Origin: Halomarina ordinaria | GTDB lineage: Archaea; Halobacteriota; Halobacteria; Halobacteriales; Haloarculaceae | Reading direction: 5' to 3' | Assembly: GCF_030553305.1 (NCBI RefSeq) | Contig: NZ_JARRAH010000002.1 | Coordinates: forward strand, 183,472 to 247,471 | DNA length: 64,000 nt | Shown here: positions 38,097-48,387 of the stretch, piece after piece | Layout of the letters: each line of letters begins with the position of its first letter | Position numbering within the stretch: position 1 is the stretch's first letter | Notes under the pieces: model-generated | The model's input: the letters and a program-made list of their open reading frames with translations, nothing else | Database searches by the model: none | Told to the model about the DNA's origin: nothing | Made by a program: the position numbers and the translations under genes

Positions 38097-38118
38097 TACA
38101 ATATATGATGCTATTGTA
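38097..38118. promoter_or_regulatory. Inverted repeat at the GH97 promoter
   Basis: TACAATA-TATGATGC-TATTGTA, a perfect 7-bp inverted repeat 21 bp upstream of the GH97 start codon and overlapping the AT-rich TATA-like stretch on the minus strand (CATATATTG). Good candidate operator for repression by a sugar-responsive regulator. Confidence 0.45.
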
Positions 38119-38205
38119 ACAAATTAAGGTAATTGGATTTCGAAACTACCGAATCCGTGGTTCCGACCGCGTCGAGACCGGTGTGCTAGACCGTTGAGTT
38201 CACAG

Positions 38206-38445
38206 ATGACGCAAGACACCGGAACGCTCGAGGACGTCTTCGCGTACTGTGAGGCACGCGTCGACTGGCAGACACGCAACGCGGAGACCGATGAACTCGC
38301 CGAGACGGGCGAAGCGGCCGTCGATACCGGTGACAACGAGAACAGTGAGACGAACGTCACGACGAAGGTTCCTTGTGGAGAGGAGTGCGGCGGCTGTCCA
38401 CATCCACCTCACAACGGTTTACTGCGTTCGGTTCCGCTCTCGTAA
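38206..38445 (+). CDS. Small Cys-rich protein, possibly truncated
   Basis: 79 residues from the ATG at 38206 (MTQDTGTLEDVFAYCEARVD). Acidic middle, then a Cys cluster VPCGEECGGCPHPPHNG near the C-terminus that could bind zinc. In related haloarchaeal proteins, as I recall, such a cluster is followed by a beta hairpin; here the frame ends ten residues later, so a 3' frameshift or deletion is possible. Function unknown. Confidence 0.45.
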   Translation: MTQDTGTLEDVFAYCEARVDWQTRNAETDELAETGEAAVDTGDNENSETNVTTKVPCGEECGGCPHPPHNGLLRSVPLS

Positions 38446-38657
38446 GCATGATTCATCCGACAGGTGCGAGCCGAAAGCGGGCCCGACGTCTCCGACATCG
38501 GTTCGCGCTTGTGTCGATGGGATGGAAGTGGCCGCGGTCTCGGCTACACTAGCATCGTTCCTCGATAGGGACGCTCATAGCGGCCTCGTGGGCCAGCGCA
38601 GAACCACCGGATTGAAGCGACTGGTCGTGAAACCCGGACACATACCCGACCACGTCG

Positions 38658-39668
38658 ATGAGTGACCCAGACCAGCCGCCGACGCCGGACCACCTGACCG
38701 GTCTCCTTCAGCAAGGAGACCACGGGGAGACGGTCGCGTGTCTCGACCGACTCGGCGCGGCCGACACTGAGACTCGCAAGCGTGCGTTGCGGGCTATCCG
38801 GGCTATCGCCGAAGAGCCACCGCGCTCCTTCGAGGACCTCGCTGGCCCACTTTCGGCGTTCCTCACGGACGAGGACCGGGCGGTCAGGCTGACGACCGCG
38901 AAACTGTTCGTCACGCTTGCTCAGTCGGAGCCGGAAGCAGTCCGACCTGCTGTCGGCACGCTCGCCGAGCGGTTGGCCGACGACGAGGAGTTCTACTACG
39001 TCCGGGCGCGCTCTGCCGAAGCACTCGGCTACGTCGCGGGCGATTCGCCCGAGGACGTCACCGACCCGGAGACGCTGGCCGACCTTCGCGTTGGCCTCTC
39101 GTTCGACGAACCGGAGGTCAAAGAGAAACTCGCGAAAGCGCTGGCGTACGTCGCACTCGGCGATCCAGACCGACTCCGCCATCAGGTCGGCTCACTCGCC
39201 GAGCACCTCGACGACGAGGACGAACTCGTCCGGTATCACCTCTGCACGGCGCTGGTGGTCGTCGGCTGTGCGCACCCCGAGAAGTTAGCTGCCGCCGAGG
39301 AGCCGCTCCGTGCGCGACTGACCGACGAGAACCCGTACGTTCGGGGGCGGGGGGCGGAGGCATTCGGACTGCTCGCGGGCTCGGACACGGCAGTCGAGTC
39401 GAGTCCGGCGCTCGACGAGGGCGACGCCGAGGGCGAGGAGACGCCGTCGTTCCTGACCGAGCGCGTGCGGTTCTGTCGGCAGCGTCTGGTCGACGAGCCG
39501 TCTGGGTCCGCTCCTTCGGGGGTCGGCACGGTGGAGTCTGTTCGAACGGCAACCGACGACGTGGTTGAGGCGATGACCGCGCCCGACGGAGGCGAGTGTC
39601 CCCACTGTGGACTCGCGCGTCCGGATGGGTCCCCGCCGATGTGTCCTCGCTGTGGAGCGCCACGCTGA
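38658..39668 (+). CDS. HEAT-repeat protein with C-terminal zinc ribbon
   Basis: 336 residues from the ATG at 38658. Residues about 15-245 consist of helical HEAT-like repeats (ETRKRALRAIRAIAEEPP, DRAVRLTTAKLFVTLAQ, YYVRARSAEALGYVAGDSP, ELVRYHLCTALVVVGCAHPE, PYVRGRGAEAFGLLAG). A linker of about 50 residues follows, then a zinc ribbon at the end (CPHCGLARPDGSPPMCPRCG). Probably a scaffold or regulator. It is directly upstream of the siderophore locus on the same strand, with the first iron box between, so it is probably transcribed separately. Confidence 0.8.
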   Translation: MSDPDQPPTPDHLTGLLQQGDHGETVACLDRLGAADTETRKRALRAIRAIAEEPPRSFEDLAGPLSAFLTDEDRAVRLTTAKLFVTLAQSEPEAVRPAVGTLAERLADDEEFYYVRARSAEALGYVAGDSPEDVTDPETLADLRVGLSFDEPEVKEKLAKALAYVALGDPDRLRHQVGSLAEHLDDEDELVRYHLCTALVVVGCAHPEKLAAAEEPLRARLTDENPYVRGRGAEAFGLLAGSDTAVESSPALDEGDAEGEETPSFLTERVRFCRQRLVDEPSGSAPSGVGTVESVRTATDDVVEAMTAPDGGECPHCGLARPDGSPPMCPRCGAPR

Positions 39669-39708
39669 GGAAGTTTGGCTGCCCTAAATTTCGATACTGT
39701 TTTGTATA

Positions 39709-39724
39709 TTTAGGCTCGCCTAAA
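39709..39724. promoter_or_regulatory. Iron box (DtxR/IdeR-like operator) 1
   Basis: TTTAGGC-TC-GCCTAAA, ending four bases before the ATG at 39729. A TATA-like TTGTATATTTA (39702-39712) overlaps its left edge, so a bound repressor would cover the transcription start of a leaderless mRNA. A weaker relative (TTTGGCTGCCCTAAAT) lies at 39674-39689. The core equals the TTAGG...CCTAA operators of DtxR-family metal repressors. Confidence 0.7.
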
Positions 39725-39728
39725 TCAT

Positions 39729-40964
39729 ATGGGAGGCGATTCCAGCGGTCACGAGGAACCGACGCGGCGTGACTACGTGAAGTACGGCGGGGCGCTCGTC
39801 GGCGGGGGACTGCTCGCGGGGTGTACCGGCGGCTCCGGTTCCGAACCCTCGTCGGAGTCGGGTGACAACGAGACCGGGGGCGGCACCTCCGACGACGGGA
39901 GCTACACGGTCGAGTTGTTCCCAGTGGGCGAGGTCGAGTTCGAGGAGGTCCCCGAGACGTGGACGGCGCTGACGACTGACGGCTGGTCGGACATGGCCGT
40001 CGCACTGGGCCAGGCCGAGGGGTGTCGGACACCGAACGTGCGCCTCGCGCTGTATCACGACGCCCTGGACGTCGAGGTGAACACCGACTGGCCGGCGTTC
40101 TGGGAGGAGAGCGGGGGTTCCTGGGCGATTCCGAAAGAGACGTTCTACGAGATCGATGCCGACCTTCACCTGATCGATCCGAACCGGCTGAAAAACTCGG
40201 ACGACCACTGGAACGACGCCGACATCGAGGAGGTCGAGTCGAGAGTTGGTCCGTTCTTCTGCTGTTACAACCGGCGGACGACGACCGACTGGCAGAGAGA
40301 CCTCGACTACCCGGAGAAGGCCCCGTCGATGCTGGAGGCCTTCGAGAGACTCGGGGACGTGTTCCAAGAGCAGGAACGCGCCGAGGCGTTGCTCGACGTG
40401 CACGACGAGATGCAGGCGGCACTCGACGACCGGATGGACGGCGTCGAACCGGCTTCCATCGGGCTGGTCAACGGGGGTTCCGAACCCGAGAAGGGGGCGT
40501 TCTACCCGCTCGACCTCTCCGACCCGGGCTACGAGATGAAGACCTACCGGGACCTGGGGGTGGAGGACGCCTTCGCCGACCTCCACGACGGGGAGTACGG
40601 CGGCGAGATCGACTACGAGGGGCTACTGGAGTACGATCCGACGGTGCTCGTCGTCCACTGGGGAATCATCAACACCGAGGACGGTCGCTTCGACCCCGAT
40701 GCCTTCCACGAGCAGTACGTCGCGCCGATGGAGGAGCACGAGGTGGGGAGCGAACTGACCGCCGTCCAGGAAGGGAGCGTCTACCCGGGAGCCTACGGCG
40801 AACAGGGACCGATCGCCAACCTCTTCCAGACCGAACTCACGGGCCAGCAGCTCTATCCCGAACGGTTCGGTGAATTCGACCCGCAGGCGTACCCCGAGGT
40901 ACCCGAGGAGTACCGGCTGTTCGACCGCGAAGAAGTCGCAGCCATCGTCAACGGGGACCGCTGA
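39729..40964 (+). CDS. Iron-siderophore ABC substrate-binding lipoprotein (pair 1, first)
   Basis: 411 residues. Tat lipoprotein signal: twin arginine-type EPTRRDYVKYGGALVGG, lipobox LLAGC. An acidic Ser/Glu/Gly linker (about 36-60) leads to YTVELFPVGEVEFEEVPETW, the start of the FepB/BtuF-like fold, and two lobes joined by a long helix (about 200-245). It ends LFDREEVAAIVNGDR, a tail shared by all six paralogues here. It should bind a ferric chelate outside the cell and hand it to the FecCD permease. The next paralogue starts 3 bp after its stop. Confidence 0.88.
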   Translation: MGGDSSGHEEPTRRDYVKYGGALVGGGLLAGCTGGSGSEPSSESGDNETGGGTSDDGSYTVELFPVGEVEFEEVPETWTALTTDGWSDMAVALGQAEGCRTPNVRLALYHDALDVEVNTDWPAFWEESGGSWAIPKETFYEIDADLHLIDPNRLKNSDDHWNDADIEEVESRVGPFFCCYNRRTTTDWQRDLDYPEKAPSMLEAFERLGDVFQEQERAEALLDVHDEMQAALDDRMDGVEPASIGLVNGGSEPEKGAFYPLDLSDPGYEMKTYRDLGVEDAFADLHDGEYGGEIDYEGLLEYDPTVLVVHWGIINTEDGRFDPDAFHEQYVAPMEEHEVGSELTAVQEGSVYPGAYGEQGPIANLFQTELTGQQLYPERFGEFDPQAYPEVPEEYRLFDREEVAAIVNGDR

Positions 40965-40967
40965 ACA

Positions 40968-42137
40968 ATGAGCGACGATACTACCACCGGGACGGCGGCA
41001 CCGACACGCAGAGAGTACGTGAAGTACGGCGGGGCGGTCGTCGGCGGGGGCCTGTTCACCGGCTGCACCGGGGACGGTGGGTCGGAGCCAAATTCGACCG
41101 CGAACGACACCGAACCGGATTCGGAGACGACGACCGAGACGGACTCGTCGTACTCGGTGACGATGGAACCGGTCGGGACCGTGGCGTTCGAGGAGGTCCC
41201 CGAGACGTGGTTCCCGTACACGGCCGACTACGCCGACATGGGCGTCGCGCTGGGTCAGGCCGACGGCCTCCAGGCGACCGGAGTCACTGCCCGATTCGGG
41301 ACACACCTGTACGAGGAACTGCCGGACGTTTCCGTCGAGACGGACGAGCTCACCGAGCTCTACGAGGACGGTACGGGAAAGGAGATCTTCTACGAGCTCG
41401 ACGCCGACGTCCACGTCATCGACCCGAACTTCATGGTGAACCGGCTGGAGTGGAGCCAGGACGACGTCGACGAGGTCGACGACACCGCCGCGCCGTTCTT
41501 CGGAAACACGGGCTTCACGCAGGTCTACGACTGGCACGATTACCAGTACTACTCGCTGTACGAGGCCTTCGAGAAGCTCGCCGACGTGTTCCAAGAGCGC
41601 GAACGCTACGAGGCGTTCCGGCAGTACCACGACGAGGTCCTCGAAGACGTCCGGTCGCGTCTCCCCGAGGAGACGCCGGACATCGCGTTGCTCTACCCCT
41701 CCGACGTCCCGCCGGAGTCGTTCTACCCGTACCTCGTCGGTGACGGCTACGCGTCGAAACAGTGGAGAGACCTCCAGGTCGGCGATGCCCTCGCCCAGGA
41801 AGGCGTCGAGGACGCGCAGGTGAGCGGGGGCACCGTCGACTTCGAGACGCTGCTGGAGATCGACCCGGACGCACTCGCTATCCGACTGCAGGGCGAGATC
41901 ACTCGGGAGTACTTCGAGGACGAAATCGTCTCACACTTGCAGGACCACGACGTAGCGAACGAACTCACCGCGGTGCAGAACGACCGCGTCATCTACGGCG
42001 GTCTGACGTACCAGGGCCCGATCATCCACCTCTTTCAGCTCGAACGGGCCGCTCAGGGGCTCTACCCAGGGGCGTTCGGCGACGAACAGTTGTTCGACCG
42101 AGAGCGGGTCGCGGACATCGTCAGCGGTGATCTCTAA
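40968..42137 (+). CDS. Iron-siderophore ABC substrate-binding lipoprotein (pair 1, second)
   Basis: 389 residues from the ATG at 40968. Signal APTRREYVKYGGAVVGG with lipobox LFTGC. Mature start YSVTMEPVGTVAFEEVPETW; ends LFDRERVADIVSGDL. Clearly a paralogue of the preceding gene but strongly diverged in the mature part (different binding-cleft residues, e.g. FGNTGFTQVYDWHDYQYYSL), so the pair may bind different chelates or act together. The flavoprotein gene starts 2 bp downstream. Confidence 0.87.
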   Translation: MSDDTTTGTAAPTRREYVKYGGAVVGGGLFTGCTGDGGSEPNSTANDTEPDSETTTETDSSYSVTMEPVGTVAFEEVPETWFPYTADYADMGVALGQADGLQATGVTARFGTHLYEELPDVSVETDELTELYEDGTGKEIFYELDADVHVIDPNFMVNRLEWSQDDVDEVDDTAAPFFGNTGFTQVYDWHDYQYYSLYEAFEKLADVFQERERYEAFRQYHDEVLEDVRSRLPEETPDIALLYPSDVPPESFYPYLVGDGYASKQWRDLQVGDALAQEGVEDAQVSGGTVDFETLLEIDPDALAIRLQGEITREYFEDEIVSHLQDHDVANELTAVQNDRVIYGGLTYQGPIIHLFQLERAAQGLYPGAFGDEQLFDRERVADIVSGDL

Positions 42138-42139
42138 CT

Positions 42140-43072
42140 ATGAGCACGACGGAAGTCTCCGGAGACAGCACCGAATACGACTACGATGTCGCGGTCGTCG
42201 GCGGCGGGCCAGCAGGCTGCTCGGCAGGCGTCTTTACCGCCCGGTACGGTCTCGACACGGTGATCTTCGACCGTGGCCGCTCCTCGATACAGCGGTGTGC
42301 GTACCTCGAGAACTACCTCGGCTTCCCGGCTGGCATCGACATCGAGACGCTATACGAGCTGATGCACGACCACGCCGAGGAGGCGGGCTGTGAGATTGTC
42401 CCCGACCTCGTCGAGTCGGTCGACCGGGCCGACGATGGCGACGGATTCGTCGTCGAGCCACAGGAGGGCGACGCCGTCACCGCGCGCCGAGTCGTCGCCG
42501 CGACGCGCTACGACGGCGAGTACATGCGCGGACTCGACGACGAGTCGGCGATGTTCGAAGCGTACGAGTACGACGGCGAGACACACGAGACCTTCGACGG
42601 CGAGTACGCCGACCACGACGGTACGACCCCGGTCGACGGACTGTACGTCGCCTCGCCATCGACGGAGGCCGACAGACAGGCGATCATGGCCGCCGGACGC
42701 GGGGCCCGCGTCGGGCTCCGCGTCGTCGAGGACGCCCGCGAGGAACACGGGTATCCCGAAACTGTCGTCGACCACTACGACTGGATGCGAGAGAAGTCCA
42801 CGCTCGACGGGGAGTGGAGCGACCGTGACCGATGGCGCGAGTGGTTCGACGAGCAGGTCCCCGACGGTCACGACGTGGAGGGGGACCGTCGCGTCGAGTT
42901 ACGCGAACGGGACATCGACCGGTCGTTCGAGACGTACCTCTCGGACGACGAAATCAAGCAGCGTGAAGTGCGAGGGCAGCAGCGCTTGCTCGACCACGTC
43001 GACGAGGACCGTATCCTCGACGCGGCGCGAGAGATCGAGGCCGAACGCAACCCGAAGGGGGTGAGTGACTGA
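42140..43072 (+). CDS. TrxR-like FAD protein without CxxC or NADPH domain
   Basis: 310 residues. FAD loop VAVVGGGPAGCSAGVFTARY with DTVIFDRG; then CAYLENYLGFPAGID. After VVAATRYDGEYMRGL the sequence goes straight to the C-terminal FAD segment (PVDGLYVASPS..AAGRGARVG), so the NADPH-binding insertion of thioredoxin reductase (about 120 residues) is missing. No CxxC is present. A helical C-terminal extension of about 110 residues follows (residues 200-310). By context, a cytosolic ferric-siderophore reductase or chelator-modifying flavoenzyme (inference). Two homologues lie at 52508 and 53465. Confidence 0.8.
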   Translation: MSTTEVSGDSTEYDYDVAVVGGGPAGCSAGVFTARYGLDTVIFDRGRSSIQRCAYLENYLGFPAGIDIETLYELMHDHAEEAGCEIVPDLVESVDRADDGDGFVVEPQEGDAVTARRVVAATRYDGEYMRGLDDESAMFEAYEYDGETHETFDGEYADHDGTTPVDGLYVASPSTEADRQAIMAAGRGARVGLRVVEDAREEHGYPETVVDHYDWMREKSTLDGEWSDRDRWREWFDEQVPDGHDVEGDRRVELRERDIDRSFETYLSDDEIKQREVRGQQRLLDHVDEDRILDAAREIEAERNPKGVSD

Positions 43073-43074
43073 CG

Positions 43075-44205
43075 ATGGCTGGAGAACCCGTCACCGACAC
43101 CTCGACCACCTCGCGTCGTGAGCGCTGGTTCTCGTGGTTCGACGGCTCGCTGTTCACGCTCATCGTCGGCAGTCTCGCCGTCGTCGTAGGCGGCGGGCTC
43201 GTTCAGGTGAGCTTCGGCTCGTTTTCGATGAGTATCGTCGAGGCCTGGCAGGCCGTCTTCAACCCGCAGGTCATCTTCAACGCAGACGCGTGGGAGGCGT
43301 GGCTCCTCGGCGGGGAAGTCCCCGAGATGAACCAACGCAGTCTGATCGTCTGGAACATCCGCCTGCCGCGCGTGTTCGTCGGTGCGCTGGTCGGGATGAA
43401 CCTCGCCGTTTCCGGAGCGATCTTCCAGGCGGTGACACGCAACGAGCTCGCCAGCCCGTTCATCCTCGGCGTCTCCTCCGGCGCCGGGCTCATGATCCTG
43501 CTGACGCTCGTCGTCTTCTCGGGACTCGCGGCGTTCCTGCCGATCATCGCCTCGGTCGGCGGCGCGGTCGCGTTCCTCATCGTCTACGCCATCGCCTGGA
43601 AGAACGGGACCTCGCCCGTCCGGCTGGTGCTGGCGGGCGTCATCGTCGGGACCGTCTTCGGAAGCCTCCAGACGGCGTTCTTCTTCTTCGCGGACGACAT
43701 CGGCGTCGTCCAGTCCGCCATCGCGTGGACGACCGGCTCGCTCACCGGGACGGACTGGGAGCAGGTCCGGATGGCACTGCCGTGGACTGTCGTCGCGATG
43801 CTACTCGCGCTGATCAGCTCCCGGCAGTTGAACGTCCTGCTGCTCGGCGAACAAACCGCGAATTCGCTCGGGATGAGCGTCGAGAAGGTCCGGTTCGCGC
43901 TCTCGGGTGTGGCCGTGCTGGCGGCGGCCGCGAGCATCGCCGTCGCGGGAATCGTCGGCTTCGTCGGCCTGATCGTCCCGCACATGGTCCGCAACATCGT
44001 CGGGAGCGACTACAAGAAGCTCATCGTCGGCTGTCTGTTCGCCGGTCCTGCACTGATGGTCGCCGCCGACGTGGGCGCACGGCTCGGCATGGCCGTGGTC
44101 GCCGGCTCGGACGCACAGATCCCCGTCGGCATCGTCACGGGGCTGGTCGGCGGGCCGTACTTCCTCTATCTCATGCGCAAGCAGGAACAGATGGGTGAGA
44201 TCTGA
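43075..44205 (+). CDS. FecCD-type iron-siderophore permease
   Basis: 376 residues with about ten membrane helices. Family motifs: WNIRLPRVFVGALVGMNLAV, GAIFQAVTRNELASPFILGV, VRLVLAGVIVGTVFGSL, and the ATPase-coupling loop GLIVPHMVRNIVGSDYKKLI. Forms the homodimeric membrane channel fed by the binding lipoproteins and powered by the next gene, whose ATG overlaps its stop (TGATG). It is the only siderophore importer permease in the window, serving six candidate binding proteins. Confidence 0.93.
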   Translation: MAGEPVTDTSTTSRRERWFSWFDGSLFTLIVGSLAVVVGGGLVQVSFGSFSMSIVEAWQAVFNPQVIFNADAWEAWLLGGEVPEMNQRSLIVWNIRLPRVFVGALVGMNLAVSGAIFQAVTRNELASPFILGVSSGAGLMILLTLVVFSGLAAFLPIIASVGGAVAFLIVYAIAWKNGTSPVRLVLAGVIVGTVFGSLQTAFFFFADDIGVVQSAIAWTTGSLTGTDWEQVRMALPWTVVAMLLALISSRQLNVLLLGEQTANSLGMSVEKVRFALSGVAVLAAAASIAVAGIVGFVGLIVPHMVRNIVGSDYKKLIVGCLFAGPALMVAADVGARLGMAVVAGSDAQIPVGIVTGLVGGPYFLYLMRKQEQMGEI

Positions 44206-45133
44206 TGAGCGAGCAACCGACCGATCCACGGACGAACGGCAGCAGTCCACCGAGCAGAGCCGACGAACAGTCCGACGGCGAAACCGACGGGCGCCTCGAC
44301 GGCGAGGAGCTCGTCCTCTCGTACCCGAGCAGCGACGGGCCGATCATCGACGGCGAGTCGATCACGGCCAAACCGGGGGCCGTGACGGCGCTGATCGGCC
44401 CGAACGGTTCGGGCAAGAGCACGCTCCTGAAGGGCCTGGCCGATCAGCTCGCGCCCGACGCGGGCTCGGTGCTCGTCGACGGCCGAGCGATCGAGACCTT
44501 CGACAAGAAGGAGCTCGCTCGGACGATGGGCCTGCTCTCCCAGGAGAGCACCTCGCCGAACACCATCACCGTCGAGGACCTCGTCTACCACGGCCGCTAC
44601 CCGCACCGCGGGTTCTTCGAGAGCGTCACCGACGAGGACGAACGCGCCGTCGAGCGCGCCATGGAACTGGCCGGCTGCACACACCTCCGCGACCGCGAGG
44701 TGGGCAGCCTCAGCGGCGGGCAGAAGCAACTCGCGTGGATCGCGATGGTGCTCGCACAGGACACCGACGTCCTCTTGCTCGACGAGCCGACGACGTTCCT
44801 GGATCTGCACCACCAGCTCGAAGTGATGGAGATCGTCGAGACGCTCCGGACGGAGAGTGAGATCACGGTCGTCGTCGTCCTCCACGACATCCAGCAGGCG
44901 GCGCGACTCGCCGACGAGATGGTCGCGCTCAAAGCGGGTTCGATCAAAGCGCGTGGGACGCCCGAGGAGGTCGTCACCGAGGAACTGCTCGCGGAGGTGT
45001 TCGAGATCGACGCCGAGGTCGACCAGACACCGCGCGGCCCGCGTATCGAGCCACTCAGGGCTCGTCACGACGACGACGAGGAGCGCGAGGAGCTGACAGA
45101 GCCGGTCGCGCACGCCGACGGCGGGGAGGGCTG

Positions 45134-45134
<1 letters not shown>
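44205..45134 (+). CDS. ABC transporter ATPase for iron-siderophore import
   Basis: 309 residues. A disordered polar N-terminus of about 35 residues precedes the ABC domain: Walker A LIGPNGSGKST, Q-loop GLLSQEST, signature VGSLSGGQKQLAWIA, Walker B DVLLLDEPTTFLD, switch His in VVLHDIQQA. FepC/FhuC-type. An acidic tail (DDDEEREELTEPVAHADGG) closes the protein. Start overlaps the permease stop and its own stop overlaps the exporter start, so three genes are translationally coupled. Confidence 0.93.
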
Positions 45135-47044
<1,910 letters not shown>

Positions 47045-47062
47045 TAGGTGGCCGGCCGCTCG

Positions 47063-47166
47063 ACCGGAACGACTATGTTGTTTTAGGCTAGCCTAAAACA
47101 CATGGCAGACGACGCCACGGAACACGAGGCACCGACGCGCAGGGAGTACGTGAAGTACGGCGGGGC
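47063..47166 (+). repeat. 104-bp duplicated promoter/signal-peptide segment, copy 1
   Basis: Identical to 49997-50100 except for one base (47127 A versus 50061 G). It covers the upstream sequence, the iron box, the start codon and the first 21 codons. Identity falls off sharply after it. Confidence 0.9.
47079..47100. promoter_or_regulatory. Iron box 2, perfect palindrome
   Basis: The 18-bp core TTTTAGGCTAGCCTAAAA (47081-47098) is a perfect palindrome extended by TG/CA to 22 bp. It ends one base before the ATG at 47102. Same core as the sites at 39709 and 50013. Confidence 0.75.
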
Positions 47167-48385
47167 GCTCGTCGGCGGGGGACTGCTCGCGGGGTGTGTG
47201 GGACAGACTGAGTCAGGGAATCAGTCAGAACCAGCAGCGACGAACACGTCCGACGAATCCGAGGAGAAAGGCGAGTCGTATTCGGCAACGATCGAGCCCA
47301 CCGGTCGGGTGGAGTTCGACGAACCGCCCGAGAGCGTGGTTCCCGCGCTCCAGTTCGGAGCCGACCTGATGGTCGCGCTCGGGCAGTGGGACCGCGTCGA
47401 GTGGATGGCGTTCAGACGGAACGTCGACGAGACGTTCTTCCGGATGGTGCCCGAACTCTCGTTCGATCTCGACGAGGTCGAGACGCTGAGCCCGGAGGGG
47501 ACGCTCGACAAGGAGCTGTTCTACAGCGCCGATCCGGACCTGCTGGCGTTCGACCCGAACCTCTCGATGGCGTACGAGAACGGATTCGACGTCGACGACG
47601 TTCAGGAAGTTCAGGACAACGTCGCCCCGTGGTTCGGCAACCACAGCCGCCGGAAGCGTGGTGACTCGTGGTATCAGTGGCCCGAGGAAGAGGAGTACGG
47701 GTACGTCGGGATGTACGACCAGGTCGAGACGTACGCGCAGTTGTTCGGCGTCAAGGACCGCGCCGCCGCGCTCCGCGAGCTTCACGACGAACTGATCGAG
47801 TCGGTCCGGGCCGACCTGCCGTCGGAGAGTGACCGACCGACGATCGCGTTGCCCCACGCGCTCGCCCCCCGGGACGGGGAGATCTGGGTGTACAACCCCA
47901 TCTCCTCGATACCCGAGGCGTACGGCAAGAAGCAGTACCGTGACTTGAACGTCAGAGACGCCTTTTCCGGCTGGTACGAGGGTGAGTCGTCCGTCACGAC
48001 CGACGCGGAGGGGATGCTCGAAGCCGACCCGGACGTGATCTTCCTCCACTTCGGCGTCACGTTCTACAACGATTCGGCGTCCGAATGGTACGATTCCAGT
48101 GACGAGGATACGACGGTCGTGGAGCGCACGATGGAGACGTACCGCTCCGACGCGGTACTGTCGGAACTCACAGCCGTCCAGAACGACCGGCTCTACGTCG
48201 GCCACACCGGCCAACAGGGCCCCCTGACGAACCTGTTCCAGACCGAGATGCTCGCCAAACAGCTGTATCCGGACATCTACGGCGAGTTCCCCGGCCTGGA
48301 CGACGACGGGACGTGGGAGATCCCGGAAGCGGAACGGCTGTTCGACCGCCAGCGGGTCGCGGACATCATCGACGGCGACATCTAA
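47102..48385 (+). CDS. Iron-siderophore ABC substrate-binding lipoprotein (pair 2, first)
   Basis: 427 residues. Signal APTRREYVKYGGALVGG, lipobox LLAGC. Mature start YSATIEPTGRVEFDEPPESV. The C-terminal lobe has ELTAVQNDRLYVGHTGQQGP, LFQTEMLAKQLYPDIYGEF and tail LFDRQRVADIIDGDI. Distinct cleft residues such as the RRKRGDSWYQWPEEEEYGY insert. Preceded by iron box 2; the next paralogue begins 2 bp after its stop with GTG. Confidence 0.87.
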   Translation: MADDATEHEAPTRREYVKYGGALVGGGLLAGCVGQTESGNQSEPAATNTSDESEEKGESYSATIEPTGRVEFDEPPESVVPALQFGADLMVALGQWDRVEWMAFRRNVDETFFRMVPELSFDLDEVETLSPEGTLDKELFYSADPDLLAFDPNLSMAYENGFDVDDVQEVQDNVAPWFGNHSRRKRGDSWYQWPEEEEYGYVGMYDQVETYAQLFGVKDRAAALRELHDELIESVRADLPSESDRPTIALPHALAPRDGEIWVYNPISSIPEAYGKKQYRDLNVRDAFSGWYEGESSVTTDAEGMLEADPDVIFLHFGVTFYNDSASEWYDSSDEDTTVVERTMETYRSDAVLSELTAVQNDRLYVGHTGQQGPLTNLFQTEMLAKQLYPDIYGEFPGLDDDGTWEIPEAERLFDRQRVADIIDGDI

Positions 48386-48387
48386 CA

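Noticed and set aside
40022..40873. Alternative plus-strand frame in the first SBP gene.
   Set aside because: Arg/Gly/Pro-rich out-of-frame reading of a clear lipoprotein gene.
42140..43072. Assignment as thioredoxin reductase.
   Set aside because: No CxxC and no NADPH-binding domain are present, so the catalytic machinery of TrxR is missing.
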